Source of the DNA: an uncultured Acidobacteriaceae bacterium
GTDB lineage: Bacteria; Acidobacteriota; Terriglobia; Terriglobales; Acidobacteriaceae
Direction of reading: 5' to 3'
DNA: 43,581 bases
Assembly: GCA_903911925.1 (NCBI GenBank)
Contig: CAIWFH010000197.1
Span: 1-43,581 of the forward strand
Part shown: positions 17,913 through 26,836 of the stretch, piece by piece
Layout: each line of letters begins with the position of its first letter
Numbering within the stretch: the stretch's first letter is position 1
Notes under the pieces: model-generated
The model's input: the letters and a program-made list of their open reading frames with translations, nothing else
What the model was told of the DNA's origin: nothing
Database searches by the model: none
Program-made: the position numbers and the translations under genes

Positions 17913-18710
17913 ATGGCTCACTTTCAGCACGTCCTTACCGAATGCGCCAACGGCGTCGCGACCATCACCATGAACCGGCCAGACAAGCGCAACGCGCTGT
18001 GTCCTGTGCTGATTGAGGAGCTGACGCTGGCCTTCCAAGAGGCCGCAACCTCCGAGAGCGGGGTGGTGATCTTGACCGGTGCTGGGCCGGCCTTTTGCGC
18101 CGGGCTGGACATGGAGAACCTGGAAAGCACGCATGCGCGCACGCCCGAGGAACACCGCCGCGACGCCGAGAACATGGCCCGGGTCTTGCGGGCTTTGTAC
18201 GACTTTCCCAAGCCGGTAATTGCCGCCGTGAACGGCCCGGCCATTGCCGGGGGCATGGGTCTGGCCACGTTGGCCGACTTTACTTTGGCCACGCCCGAGG
18301 CGAAGTTCGGCTATAACGAGGTGCGGGTCGGGTTTGTGCCCGCGATTGCTGCCTCATTCCTGCTGCGCCAGGTGGGAGAGAAGCGCACCCGGGAACTGCT
18401 GCTGACTGGCCGACTGATGAAGGCGCAAGAGGCGCTGAGTTTCGGACTGATTACGCAGATTGTGGCCGCCGAGGAACTGATTCAAACTGCGAATGCGCTG
18501 GCCCGGACCTTGTTGCTGAATAGTCCCCAGGCCATGCAGTCCGTAAAGTGTCTGCTCTCCAAGCACAGCCGCCGCCGGCTGGATGAAGAGTTGGAAGACG
18601 CCATCCAGGTGAACGCGCAGCAGCGCTCAACCGACGACTTCAAGGAAGGCGTCAAGGCGTTCCTGGAACGCCGGCACGCCGACTGGCCGAGCATGAAGAT
18701 AAAGGTCTAG
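17913..18710 (+). CDS. Enoyl-CoA hydratase/isomerase family protein
   Basis: A 265-residue crotonase-fold protein. The oxyanion-hole segments are visible (GPAFCAGLDMENL and NGPAIAGGMGLA), and a candidate catalytic Glu lies in KFGYNEVRVGFVPA. Members hydrate or isomerise enoyl-CoA thioesters, but the superfamily is diverse and the exact reaction cannot be assigned. The start at 17913 (MAHFQHVLTECANG) follows AGGGAG with good spacing, so the TTG at 17895 is rejected. It converges with the DHH gene ten bases on. Confidence 0.9.
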   Translation: MAHFQHVLTECANGVATITMNRPDKRNALCPVLIEELTLAFQEAATSESGVVILTGAGPAFCAGLDMENLESTHARTPEEHRRDAENMARVLRALYDFPKPVIAAVNGPAIAGGMGLATLADFTLATPEAKFGYNEVRVGFVPAIAASFLLRQVGEKRTRELLLTGRLMKAQEALSFGLITQIVAAEELIQTANALARTLLLNSPQAMQSVKCLLSKHSRRRLDEELEDAIQVNAQQRSTDDFKEGVKAFLERRHADWPSMKIKV

Positions 18711-18719
18711 CGGTCTCTT

Positions 18720-19724
18720 TCAAGCCATCGGATTATTCGCCCTCAACTCCGCCACAATCTCTGCTGCGGCAACGCGCGCCTGGTCCGCCTGGTCGGGAGG
18801 GAAGCTGATGGCGCCTACTCTTGCGTGGCCACCGCCGCCGTAGCGCTCGCAGACCTTGGCCAGGTTGATCATTTTCGCCGAATTGGCCTTGGTCCAGGGA
18901 TTCGATCCTACCGAAACCTTGGTGCGGAAGCTGGATTTTGACAAACCGATCGAGTAAGTCGCATTGGGATGCAGATAGTAAGGGATGAACTTGTTGAAGC
19001 CCTCAAGCGGCTGGTCCGTGATGTCGAAAAAGATGGTGCCGTCGCGCTCTTCAGCGCGGCTGCGAATCAGCTCCGTGGCGAACCTGTGGCGCTCAAGCAG
19101 CGGGGGCAGCAAATCGGCGATGAAGGGTTGAGCGAGCACCTCGGCCAGGGGCATGGCGGTCAGCAGTGGAATAAGGCGCGGGATGAAGGCCGGATCCTGC
19201 GTGGCCTCGATGATCAGTGTTAGCTTCATGGCCGGGGCGGGCATTTCGACAGCCGACTCGGGGCTTTCGTACTGCGCGCCGTCCACGATGTTGGCCCAGT
19301 GAATGAGCTCGGTCAGCGGCGCGGTGTCAAAGCCGAAGCGGGTCGATGCGATACGGGCCAGGTAGCTGGTGCAGGAGGTGTATTCGGCGTCAAGAAACTT
19401 GCGGCCGCCACAATCCGGGTCCTGCTTGCAGGCGAGATAGTGCTGGCGGTCTTCCGGCGTGAGAAAGGCAGACTGGTGGTGATCGAACCACCAGGTGATC
19501 CGCGGCGATGTGGAGTATTTGAAGTCGACGATCGCGTTCTGGTCGCCGGTGAACTCGCTCTCGTCAAAGAGGGCGCCGGCGCGATGCACGAGGCCGTGGT
19601 ATTCGTAGGTGGCGCCGGCCGCGATGCACTCGCGATGGAAGCGCGTAAACAGCGAAGCCGAACAGGCGCCGTCAAAACATTTGTCGTGATAAAAAACACA
19701 AACCCGCAAAGCTTGCCATCCCAT
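18720..19724 (-). CDS. DHH-family phosphoesterase
   Basis: A 334-residue protein. The N-terminus has the DHH-family metal-binding pattern VFYHDKCFDGACSA, followed by AIVDFKYS and the eponymous WWFDHHQSAF. The C-terminal DHHA1-like motif is CERYGGGGHARVGAISFP. This matches DHH/DHHA1 phosphoesterases related to nano-RNases and oligonucleotide or cyclic-nucleotide hydrolases. Family members differ in substrate, so a specific role is not assigned. About 317 bases separate it from the divergent ADOP permease gene. Confidence 0.87.
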   Translation of the reverse strand: MGWQALRVCVFYHDKCFDGACSASLFTRFHRECIAAGATYEYHGLVHRAGALFDESEFTGDQNAIVDFKYSTSPRITWWFDHHQSAFLTPEDRQHYLACKQDPDCGGRKFLDAEYTSCTSYLARIASTRFGFDTAPLTELIHWANIVDGAQYESPESAVEMPAPAMKLTLIIEATQDPAFIPRLIPLLTAMPLAEVLAQPFIADLLPPLLERHRFATELIRSRAEERDGTIFFDITDQPLEGFNKFIPYYLHPNATYSIGLSKSSFRTKVSVGSNPWTKANSAKMINLAKVCERYGGGGHARVGAISFPPDQADQARVAAAEIVAELRANNPMA

Positions 19725-19866
19725 GCCTGGAAAAAATTGAATAGCTAGAACTGTTAAGCATCAAGGGAAGGGCCGTTTGTGTCAAGGAGGAGCGGCTTGG
19801 TTCAATGAACGCAAGCCGGCGCGTCCTTTCGCAGCCCGGCGATCCTCGCATTTTGAAAGCCGGGAT

Positions 19867-19882
19867 TGTCCGATTGCGGACA
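19867..19882. promoter_or_regulatory. Palindromic site upstream of the ADOP permease gene
   Basis: TGTCCG-ATTG-CGGACA is a perfect inverted repeat with six-base arms. It lies 92 bases upstream of a sigma-54-like -24/-12 element and about 160 bases before the permease start. A degenerate second copy (TGTGGCGACA) follows at 19886. Position and symmetry fit the binding site of an enhancer-binding protein. This is an inference from layout. Confidence 0.5.
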
Positions 19883-19974
19883 TCTTGTGGCGACATTGAA
19901 CATAGAACGGCTCTGACAAATTCCGCGCGACGATGCAACCTGTTTAGAATGAGCGGAAAACCTTAGCATTCATT

Positions 19975-19990
19975 TGGCTGCAGGAATGCA
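19975..19990 (+). promoter_or_regulatory. Sigma-54-like -24/-12 promoter
   Basis: TGGC at 19975-19978 and TGCA at 19987-19990 place GG and GC exactly 10 bases apart, the spacing required by sigma-54. The first block lacks the further ACG of the consensus. The predicted start near 20001 leaves a 40-base leader before the ATG at 20042. An upstream palindrome supports the call. The surrounding 19725-20041 gap otherwise shows no gene. Confidence 0.42.
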
Positions 19991-20041
19991 ATCAACCAGA
20001 GTAATCACTGCGCTTGTTCTCAAGAATTTCCGGGAGTCGTC

Positions 20042-22475
20042 ATGCAAATCTTGCTTCAAGACCTGCGTTACGCCGTGCGGCAATTGTGGAAGTCGCCGGG
20101 GTTTACCTTGGCCGCCCTTCTCACTCTGAGCATCGGCATCGGCGCCAATACTGCGGTGTTCAGCAGCATGGACGCGGTCGTGCTACATCCGCTCACCGTG
20201 CCACGGTTGGATCGCGTCGTGACGGTAGCCGAGCAAGGACAGCGGGAATGGAGCGGCTATCTCCAGGTTTCGCTAGCCAACTACGAGGACTGGAAGCGGC
20301 AAAGCCGGTCGTTTGAGCAGCTCTCGGTGCTGACCAGCGCGGACATGAGCATGACCGGCGCAGGCGACGCGGCGCACGTGCGGGTGGTGTCGAACTCCGC
20401 CAGTTTCTTCACCGTTCTCGGGGTGCAACCGATCCTGGGCCGTCTTTTTCAGGAGAGCGAGTGCCAGCCGGGGCGCGACTCGGTGGCCGTGCTGAACTAT
20501 GGCTTCTGGCAGCGGCAATTTGCGGGCGATACGGCTGTGCTGGGGCCGGAAAATCGAACTCGATCAGCGCGTTTATACGGTGATTGGCGTTCTGCCCAAG
20601 ACGGTGCAATACCCGTCCGAGGCTGACATGTTTCTGCCCTTTGCGCCCACGCCGCAGCAATTGAGCAACCGCGCCGACCACTCCTACATGGTCAACGGGC
20701 GGCTGCGCGACGGAGCGACAGTGAAACAGGCGCAGGCGGAGATGCGCACCATAGCCGAACGGCTGGCGAAGAGCTATCCGGCGACCAACCAGGGATGGAC
20801 GGTAAAGGTTGAGCCACTGCTGGACGGCATCAATGGGCCGTATACTCCGCTCTACTACCGGCTCATCATGGGCGCCACGCTGTTCGTGCTGCTGGTGGTG
20901 TGCGCCAACGTGGCGAACTTGCAGTTTGCCAGGGGCATTGCGCGGCGGCAAGAGATCGCGATGCGCACCGCATTGGGCGCGAGCCGCCGGCGGATTTTGC
21001 GCCAGTTGCTGACCGAGAATATTCTACTCGGCCTGGCGGGAGCAGCCGGCGGATTGGCCTTTGGCGCCCTCTACCTTCACGTTGTGCTGATCACCATGCC
21101 GGCCCGGGTGGCGCGCTATATCCCCGGCTGGTCGAATACCTCTCTGAACCACCGCGTTATGGCTTTTTCTCTTCTGCTGGCCGTGGGCACCGGCATCCTG
21201 TCAGGGCTCGCGCCGGCGCTGCAGGCACTGCGCATGAACCTAGTCGAGCAACTCAAGTCGGGATCGCGCGGGTCGATTGGCTTCGGCCGCGCGCATCGGC
21301 TGAGAAGCGTCTTCGCCGTTGCGCAGATATCGCTGGCGGTGGCACTGGTGATCGGCGCGGCATTGATCTCCAAGGGCATGGACGCGTTGCTGCATTCCGC
21401 CGACGCTTACAACCCCAGCAAGGTTTTGACCTTCAAGGTCACGCTGCCACTCTCGCGCTATGGAACGGCCGAAAAGCGGGCCGCATGGTTCTCGAGCTCT
21501 CTGGAGCGGCTGCGTGCGCTCCCCGGCGTTACCCATGCCAACACAACTGCCGCATTGCCCTACAGCGATAACGGCTGGGTGCAGGACTGCGCGATTGAGA
21601 ATCGCCCCATGATTCCGGGCAAATTCCAGAGCGCGATGCATATCGTCGTAGACCAGGGATACTTTGGCGCATTCCAGATCCCCATCCTCTCCGGCCGCTC
21701 GTTTTCCCCGAACGATGCCGTGGGGAAGCTGCCGGTAGCCGTCGTGAGCACGCGATTTGTAGACCGGTACTTGCCCAACGAGAATCCGATTGGGCACCGC
21801 ATCCGGATGGGCGGCGAAGGCGCCGCACAGACGCCATGGCTGACGATTGTGGGCGTGGCGCAAGAGACGAATTACTCAATGTGGGACGAATATTTGCAAC
21901 CGGCAGTCTACCTGAGCAATGCGCAGTTGCCTAACGAGGAGGTGTTCTTCGCGTTAAGGACCGACGGCGATCCGATGGCGCTCGCCGCCCCGGTGCGGAA
22001 GGCACTGGCAGGCCTTGACCCGGTATTGCCGCTGGACGGAATCCAGACATGGCAGCATGGGCTGCGCGAGCAGTTGACCGGACTAATCGACGCCGCGGCC
22101 ATGATGGCGATCGATGCGCTGATCGCCTTGCTGCTGGCGGCAATCGGCATCTTCGCTGTCATGGCCAATCAGGTGGGAGAGCGGACTCGCGAGATCGGGG
22201 TGCGGCTGGCCATGGGGGCGCGCCGCCAGGACGTACTGGGCATGATCCTCCGCCGCGCGGCTTGGTTGACGGGAACCGGTATCTGCATCGGCCTGGCAAT
22301 GGCTTTTGCGCTGGCGCATGGAGTGGCCAGCCTCCTGCGTGGCGTGCGTCCGAACGACCCCGCCGTCTTCGCCGTGATCACGACTCTGATTGCGGCCGTT
22401 GCTGCGGGCTCAAGCTGGATTCCCGCACGGCGGGCGGCGCGTATTGAGCCAATGGAGGCTCTAAGGGACGAATGA
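20042..22475 (+). CDS. ADOP-type FtsX/MacB-like permease, frameshifted as read
   Basis: A large permease with no ATPase domain. It begins MQILLQDLRYAVRQLWKSPG, then a first membrane helix (FTLAALLTLSIGIGANTAVF), a MacB-like periplasmic region, and two FtsX domains (EIAMRTALGASRRRILRQLL and REIGVRLAMGARRQDVLGMI). That layout is typical of the acidobacterial duplicated orphan permeases. The frame breaks at 20542-20545: the text reads GGGG where GGG would give AVLGRKIELDQ. Removing one G yields about 810 residues, normal for the group. The transported substrate is unknown; the class is compared with MacB-type efflux. The break may be a real mutation or a homopolymer error. Confidence 0.88.
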
Positions 22476-22481
22476 GGCCTT

Positions 22482-22518
22482 GTAATACGACGTAATACAC
22501 TGTATTCTTTTGTATTAT
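22482..22518. promoter_or_regulatory. Four-half-site operator of the RHH/ParE module
   Basis: Half-sites lie at 22482 (GTAATAC), 22492 (GTAATAC), 22502 (GTATTCT) and 22512 (GTATTAT), all exactly 10 bases apart. The two left sites face the two right sites. The centre is the perfect palindrome AATACA-C-TGTATT (22494-22506). The last half-site overlaps the antitoxin start codon (22517). Ten-base spacing puts all sites on one face of the helix, as for cooperative ribbon-helix-helix dimers. A TTGTAA/TATTCT promoter pair (22480, 22503) lies inside it. Confidence 0.72.
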
Positions 22519-22801
22519 GAGCAGCCCGCGCATCGTCAGTTTTCGTATCGCCCCCGAGAAGGTCGCCGAACTGGACCATATCGCCAAAACGATGGATCGC
22601 GACCGGTCCTATCTGCTGAATGAGGCGGTCGAGAACTACCTCGCCGAGCAACAGCGGTTCGTTGCCATGGTTGAAGAGGGGCTTGAAGACATGCGCAGCG
22701 GCAGATACGTCGCTGACGAGGACGTCGAGCGCATGGTGGGTGAGTGGGAACGCGAAGCTCCGACCAAAAACAGAAGCAAGCCCAGAACCAAGGCCAAATG
22801 A
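22517..22801 (+). CDS. Ribbon-helix-helix antitoxin (CopG/ParD-like)
   Basis: A 94-residue protein. The N-terminal RIVSFRIAPEKVAELDHIAK strand and helix and RDRSYLLNEAVENYLAE helix form a ribbon-helix-helix DNA-binding domain. The acidic C-terminal half (VEEGLEDMRSGRYVADED) is the expected toxin-binding tail and ends in a basic segment. Its stop overlaps the toxin start by four bases (ATGA). A multi-site operator overlaps its own start codon, so strong autorepression is expected. No Shine-Dalgarno is visible ahead of the ATG, so translation may be leaderless. Confidence 0.88.
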   Translation: MSSPRIVSFRIAPEKVAELDHIAKTMDRDRSYLLNEAVENYLAEQQRFVAMVEEGLEDMRSGRYVADEDVERMVGEWEREAPTKNRSKPRTKAK

Positions 22802-23082
22802 AAGTCCTATGGACTGTCGCAGCCCTAAGGCATCTACGCGAAATCGGCGAATATCTCGGCGACGAATCTGTCCAGGGTGCAATCTCTGTTCGTCGAAGAA
22901 TCCTGGCAACAAAGAGGCGAATTGCCCAAGCGCCCAACTGCGGGCGAATCGGGCGCGTAGAAGGAACCCGCGAAGCGGTTGTTCCGAGGACTGCTTACAT
23001 TTTTGTGTATCGCGTTTCCGAACAGGCGATTGAAATTCTCGGAATCTGGCACGGCGCCCGTCTTTGGCCCGATGTCTTTTAG
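22798..23082 (+). CDS. RelE/ParE-family toxin
   Basis: A 94-residue protein beginning MKVLWTVAALRHLREIGEYL, the N-terminal strand and helical hairpin of ParE/RelE toxins. The core strand regions (VPRTAYIFVYRVSEQAIEIL) and the C-terminal IWHGARLWP match the family, which often ends with a similar HGAR segment. ParE types poison gyrase and RelE types cut mRNA; the sequence does not decide which. The start at 22798 overlaps the antitoxin stop and replaces a longer frame from 22744. Confidence 0.9.
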   Translation: MKVLWTVAALRHLREIGEYLGDESVQGAISVRRRILATKRRIAQAPNCGRIGRVEGTREAVVPRTAYIFVYRVSEQAIEILGIWHGARLWPDVF

Positions 23083-23176
23083 CCTCGGGACTCAACAGAT
23101 GCATGTTTCATAGAGTATCTTTCCATCTATACGAATCAGCGTTCACCAGTTTGTTCAATTTTCACGAGGAGGCTCA

Positions 23177-24337
23177 ATGGAGCCGGAGATTCACCCGCAC
23201 GCAACGTCAGTTGCCGCTGGGGGACCATCCCATGAGGACGACCCGGCATTGGAGTCTCACGCCCCTCAATCCGAAAGCTGGCTCTTGCCGGATGGCGACA
23301 ACATCTTCGTAGGGCGTATGGGGCTGCGCGCCGGCTGGTCAGTGCTGATCTTCGCGATACTGTTCAATGTTTTCAAGATAGCGGCAGGAACTGCGCTCTT
23401 CGAGCTTCATCTTATTGACCAAACAAGCGAGTTTACCGCCAGTTCGATGCTGCTAGGGGAGTTGGTTCCTTTTCTGGCCATGCTCGGAGCAATAGCGCTG
23501 GTGTGCACCATTGAGCAGAGGCGGATTCTGGATTTGAATCTCGAGGGTCCCAAGCGCACGGTCAATTTCTTTTCGGGCCTCGCTGCGGGGTTTGCGGCCC
23601 TTTCAACGCTGGTGGCATCCCTGGCCCTGGGTGGCTGGCTGCGTTTTGGCCCTGTCGCTCTGTCTGGAAAAGAGAGCTTCAGGCTCGGCGCGCTCTGGGC
23701 TTGCGCTTTTCTGCTCGTGGGACTGGTTGAAGAAGGCCTGTTCCGGTGTTACCTCCTGTCAACTCTCGCTCGCGGCCTCAACTTCTGGTGGGCCCTGGGA
23801 GCGATTGCGACGGTGTGCATGCTTTCAATGATCGCGGGGGGCAACGGCGCATGGGGCGTGTATCTGATCGCAATACTGGGGCTGGCTCCCTGCCTGTGGC
23901 TGCATTCAAGGGTGATCGAGGACTCCGGGTTCTGGTACGCGGCCTGGGTCACTTCAACGACATTCGGTTATTGGCACATCACCAACAGAAGCGAGAGTTG
24001 GATAGGAATCTTAGCCGCGGCGGCCATCGGTTTTGTTTTCTGTGTCAGCATTCGGGTAACAGGATCGGTCTGGTGGGCCATCGGCTGTCATGCCGCATGG
24101 GACTGGGCAGAGACCTTCTTCTACGGAACAGCAGATAGCGGGCTGCCTGCTGCTGGCCACTATTTGACCACCAGCCCCCAGGGAGCTGCCTTCTGGAGCG
24201 GAGGAGACGTCGGCCCCGAGGGCAGCATACTGGTTCTGGGCGTGATTCTGGCCCTGCTTTTGGCGCTGCTGACGATCTATGGCCGCAAGCGAACCGGGGC
24301 GCATGGCAGCGCTGTTGCCACAGGGTTATCCTGTTGA
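23177..24337 (+). CDS. CPBP-family intramembrane glutamic protease
   Basis: A 386-residue polytopic membrane protein of the CAAX protease/bacteriocin-processing (ABI) family. The catalytic motifs are intact: Glu185-Glu186 with Arg190 in VEEGLFR, FGYWH with His267, and HAAWD with His305 and Asp309. An acidic, probably cytoplasmic N-terminus of about 45 residues precedes the first helix. Members cleave prenylated or other membrane substrates, or protect against bacteriocins; the substrate is unknown. It precedes the penicillin acylase gene by six bases. Confidence 0.93.
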   Translation: MEPEIHPHATSVAAGGPSHEDDPALESHAPQSESWLLPDGDNIFVGRMGLRAGWSVLIFAILFNVFKIAAGTALFELHLIDQTSEFTASSMLLGELVPFLAMLGAIALVCTIEQRRILDLNLEGPKRTVNFFSGLAAGFAALSTLVASLALGGWLRFGPVALSGKESFRLGALWACAFLLVGLVEEGLFRCYLLSTLARGLNFWWALGAIATVCMLSMIAGGNGAWGVYLIAILGLAPCLWLHSRVIEDSGFWYAAWVTSTTFGYWHITNRSESWIGILAAAAIGFVFCVSIRVTGSVWWAIGCHAAWDWAETFFYGTADSGLPAAGHYLTTSPQGAAFWSGGDVGPEGSILVLGVILALLLALLTIYGRKRTGAHGSAVATGLSC

Positions 24338-24343
24338 TGACCA

Positions 24344-26836
24344 ATGACCAACGAAAGCAATGCCCCCGAAGCACAAGCTGACGCCGTCCCCGGCGGTTCC
24401 CTGCCCCTCCGCCGCAAGCACCGCAGGCTGCGTATTTTGCTGTGGACTGTTGCCAGCCTGGCTGCAGCGATCATTGTGGCCTTATGCGCAGGAGCTTTGT
24501 GGTTGCGCTCCGCCTCAAAGGCCGCTCTGCCGGTGTTGGATGGCGACCTGCGCGTCGCCGGGCTGTTTGCGCCGGTGATGGTGCGGCGCGACGCCCACGG
24601 TGTGCCGCACATTGAGGCGGCCTCGCAGGGCGACCTGTTTGTGGCCCAGGGCTACGTGACCGCGCAGGACCGGCTGTGGCAGATGGACGCCTTCCGCCGC
24701 AATGCCAACGGCGAACTGGCTGAGATTCTGGGGCCTTCGCTGGTACGGCACGACAAGACGCAGCGGGTTCTCCAGTTTCGCAATACCTCCAGGCGCATCT
24801 ACGCCAACCTGCCGGCGGAAGATCGCGCCCGGCTGGATGCGTATGCGCGCGGCGTTAACCTGTTCATCGCGCAGCACCAGGACACGCTGCCGGCGGAGTT
24901 CAAGCTGCTGATGTACAAGCCGCAGCCTTGGAGCGGGGCTGATTCGCTTTCCATCGGCATGATGATGGTGGAGATGCTTGACACGCACTTTTACACCAAG
25001 ATGGGGCGCGAGCGGATCGCCGCCGACTTGCACAACCCGAAACTCGAAGCTGATTTATATCCCGTGGGCTCGTGGCGCGACCATCCGCCGACCGGCGTGG
25101 TGATTGATCTGAGCCAGCCGCATGAGGTTCATCCAGCCACCAAGGACCCGGATGACGAAGATGAAGACACGCAGGCCGGCGTTGGGGCTCTTCTCCCGCA
25201 TGAAGACACGCGTGCTCTGCGCTACCTCCTCGGTCTGCCTTCGTGCGACAACTGCACGCCAGGGTCGAACAATTGGGTCATCTCAGGCAAGCACACGGCC
25301 AGCGGCAAGCCACTGCTGTCAAACGATATGCACCTGGGGCTGACCGAGCCGAATATCTGGTTCATGGCCGACCTGAAGGCGCCCGGCTTTCATGCCGCCG
25401 GGGTTACGTTGCCGGGCGTGCCATTTGTGATTGCAGGCCACAACGAACACGTCGCCTGGGGCTTTACTGCGCTCTATGCCGACGTGCAGGACCTCTATGT
25501 CGAGAAGGTCCAGGGCAATACCTACCAGTCCGCGGACGACAACTGGAAGCCGCTCATGATCGACCACGAGGTGATCAAGGTACGCGGCTCCAAGGACGTT
25601 GTGCTTGACGTTCAGTCCACAGACCACGGGCCGCTGCTGAATCCGCTGTTCAAGAAAGAGACGCGGCCCATCGCGCTGAAGTGGACGCTCTACGATCAAT
25701 CGCTGAATGCGCTGCCGCTCTTTCAGTTGAACGTCGCCTCGAATTGGAACGAGTTCTCGATGGCGCTGAGCGAATGGTGCTGGCCCACGCAGAACGTGGT
25801 CTATTCCGACGATCAAGGGCACATTGCTTACCAGGCCGTCGGGCGAGTTCCCCAGAGGCCCGCAGGCTTGCAGAACAAACCGATCCAGGCCCTTCAACAC
25901 GAATGGCAGGGCTACGTCCCGTTCAACCAGATGCCCAATGCATTCGATCCGCCGTCAGGTTTTCTGGCCACAGCCAACTCGCGCGTGACGAACGAGAAGT
26001 TTCCCATTCCGCTGACCGATGAATGGGTCGATCCCTACCGCGCCGAGCGCATCTACAAGGCACTGCAGGGACGCGATCAGTTGAAGCCCGCCGACCTGCT
26101 GGCCGTGCAGACCGACGTATACAGTGAAGTGGACCAGGAACTGGGCCATCGCTTTGCCTATGCCATTGACCACACCCCCAGCGCGGACGACGCCCTGAAG
26201 AAGGCCGCCGACCTGATGCGCAGTTGGGACGGCAAACTGACCACGGACTCCGCGGCCGCGTCGGTCGTGACCCAGACGCGCAAGGCCCTTTGGCCACTGA
26301 TTCTGGAGCCCAAACTAGGCAAGGACTCGGAAGACTACGACTGGGGCGAGTCCAATTTTGCAGAAGAAGAAATCGTCATGCACGCCAACCCGGACTGGCT
26401 GCCGCATGGCTACAAAGATTGGGACGCGCTGCTGACCGATGCCGTACGCAAGGGCATGAAGACGGGGAAAGCTCCCGATGACGTAGCCCGCTGGAGCTAC
26501 GGAAACTGGCACGTAGTGGATATTGAGCATCCGCTGGCTGGCTTTCTGCCGCAGATTGGCCGCCTGGCCGGAACCGGCGCACAGCCGCTCAGCGGCGACA
26601 CCACAACGGTGAAGCAGGTGGGCCGCGCCTTCGGTCCCTCGCAGCGCTTCACCATGGACTGGAACGACGTGGATGGCTCGACGGAGAACATTGTGCTGGG
26701 AGAAAGCGGCAATCCGCTCAGCCCCTATTATCGCGACCAGTGGAACGATTACTACGGAGGAACGACGTTTGCGTTTCCCTTTACTCCCGCCGCGGTAGCC
26801 GCCCAGACCCGCCACACGCTGCGTTTACTGCCATGA
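24344..26836 (+). CDS. Penicillin acylase family protein (Ntn hydrolase)
   Basis: An 830-residue N-terminal-nucleophile amidase precursor. An N-terminal membrane anchor (about residues 30-53) is followed by the alpha chain, then the autoprocessing site PGSNNW with nucleophile Ser308, and the beta chain (SGKPLLSNDMHLGL, GHNEHVAWGFT). Members cleave amides such as beta-lactam side chains or acyl-homoserine lactones; the natural substrate is not predictable. An acidic stretch (DPDDEDEDTQ, about 268-277) lies in the spacer before the processing site. Its stop overlaps the next gene by four bases (ATGA), so the two are translationally coupled. Confidence 0.94.
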   Translation: MTNESNAPEAQADAVPGGSLPLRRKHRRLRILLWTVASLAAAIIVALCAGALWLRSASKAALPVLDGDLRVAGLFAPVMVRRDAHGVPHIEAASQGDLFVAQGYVTAQDRLWQMDAFRRNANGELAEILGPSLVRHDKTQRVLQFRNTSRRIYANLPAEDRARLDAYARGVNLFIAQHQDTLPAEFKLLMYKPQPWSGADSLSIGMMMVEMLDTHFYTKMGRERIAADLHNPKLEADLYPVGSWRDHPPTGVVIDLSQPHEVHPATKDPDDEDEDTQAGVGALLPHEDTRALRYLLGLPSCDNCTPGSNNWVISGKHTASGKPLLSNDMHLGLTEPNIWFMADLKAPGFHAAGVTLPGVPFVIAGHNEHVAWGFTALYADVQDLYVEKVQGNTYQSADDNWKPLMIDHEVIKVRGSKDVVLDVQSTDHGPLLNPLFKKETRPIALKWTLYDQSLNALPLFQLNVASNWNEFSMALSEWCWPTQNVVYSDDQGHIAYQAVGRVPQRPAGLQNKPIQALQHEWQGYVPFNQMPNAFDPPSGFLATANSRVTNEKFPIPLTDEWVDPYRAERIYKALQGRDQLKPADLLAVQTDVYSEVDQELGHRFAYAIDHTPSADDALKKAADLMRSWDGKLTTDSAAASVVTQTRKALWPLILEPKLGKDSEDYDWGESNFAEEEIVMHANPDWLPHGYKDWDALLTDAVRKGMKTGKAPDDVARWSYGNWHVVDIEHPLAGFLPQIGRLAGTGAQPLSGDTTTVKQVGRAFGPSQRFTMDWNDVDGSTENIVLGESGNPLSPYYRDQWNDYYGGTTFAFPFTPAAVAAQTRHTLRLLP

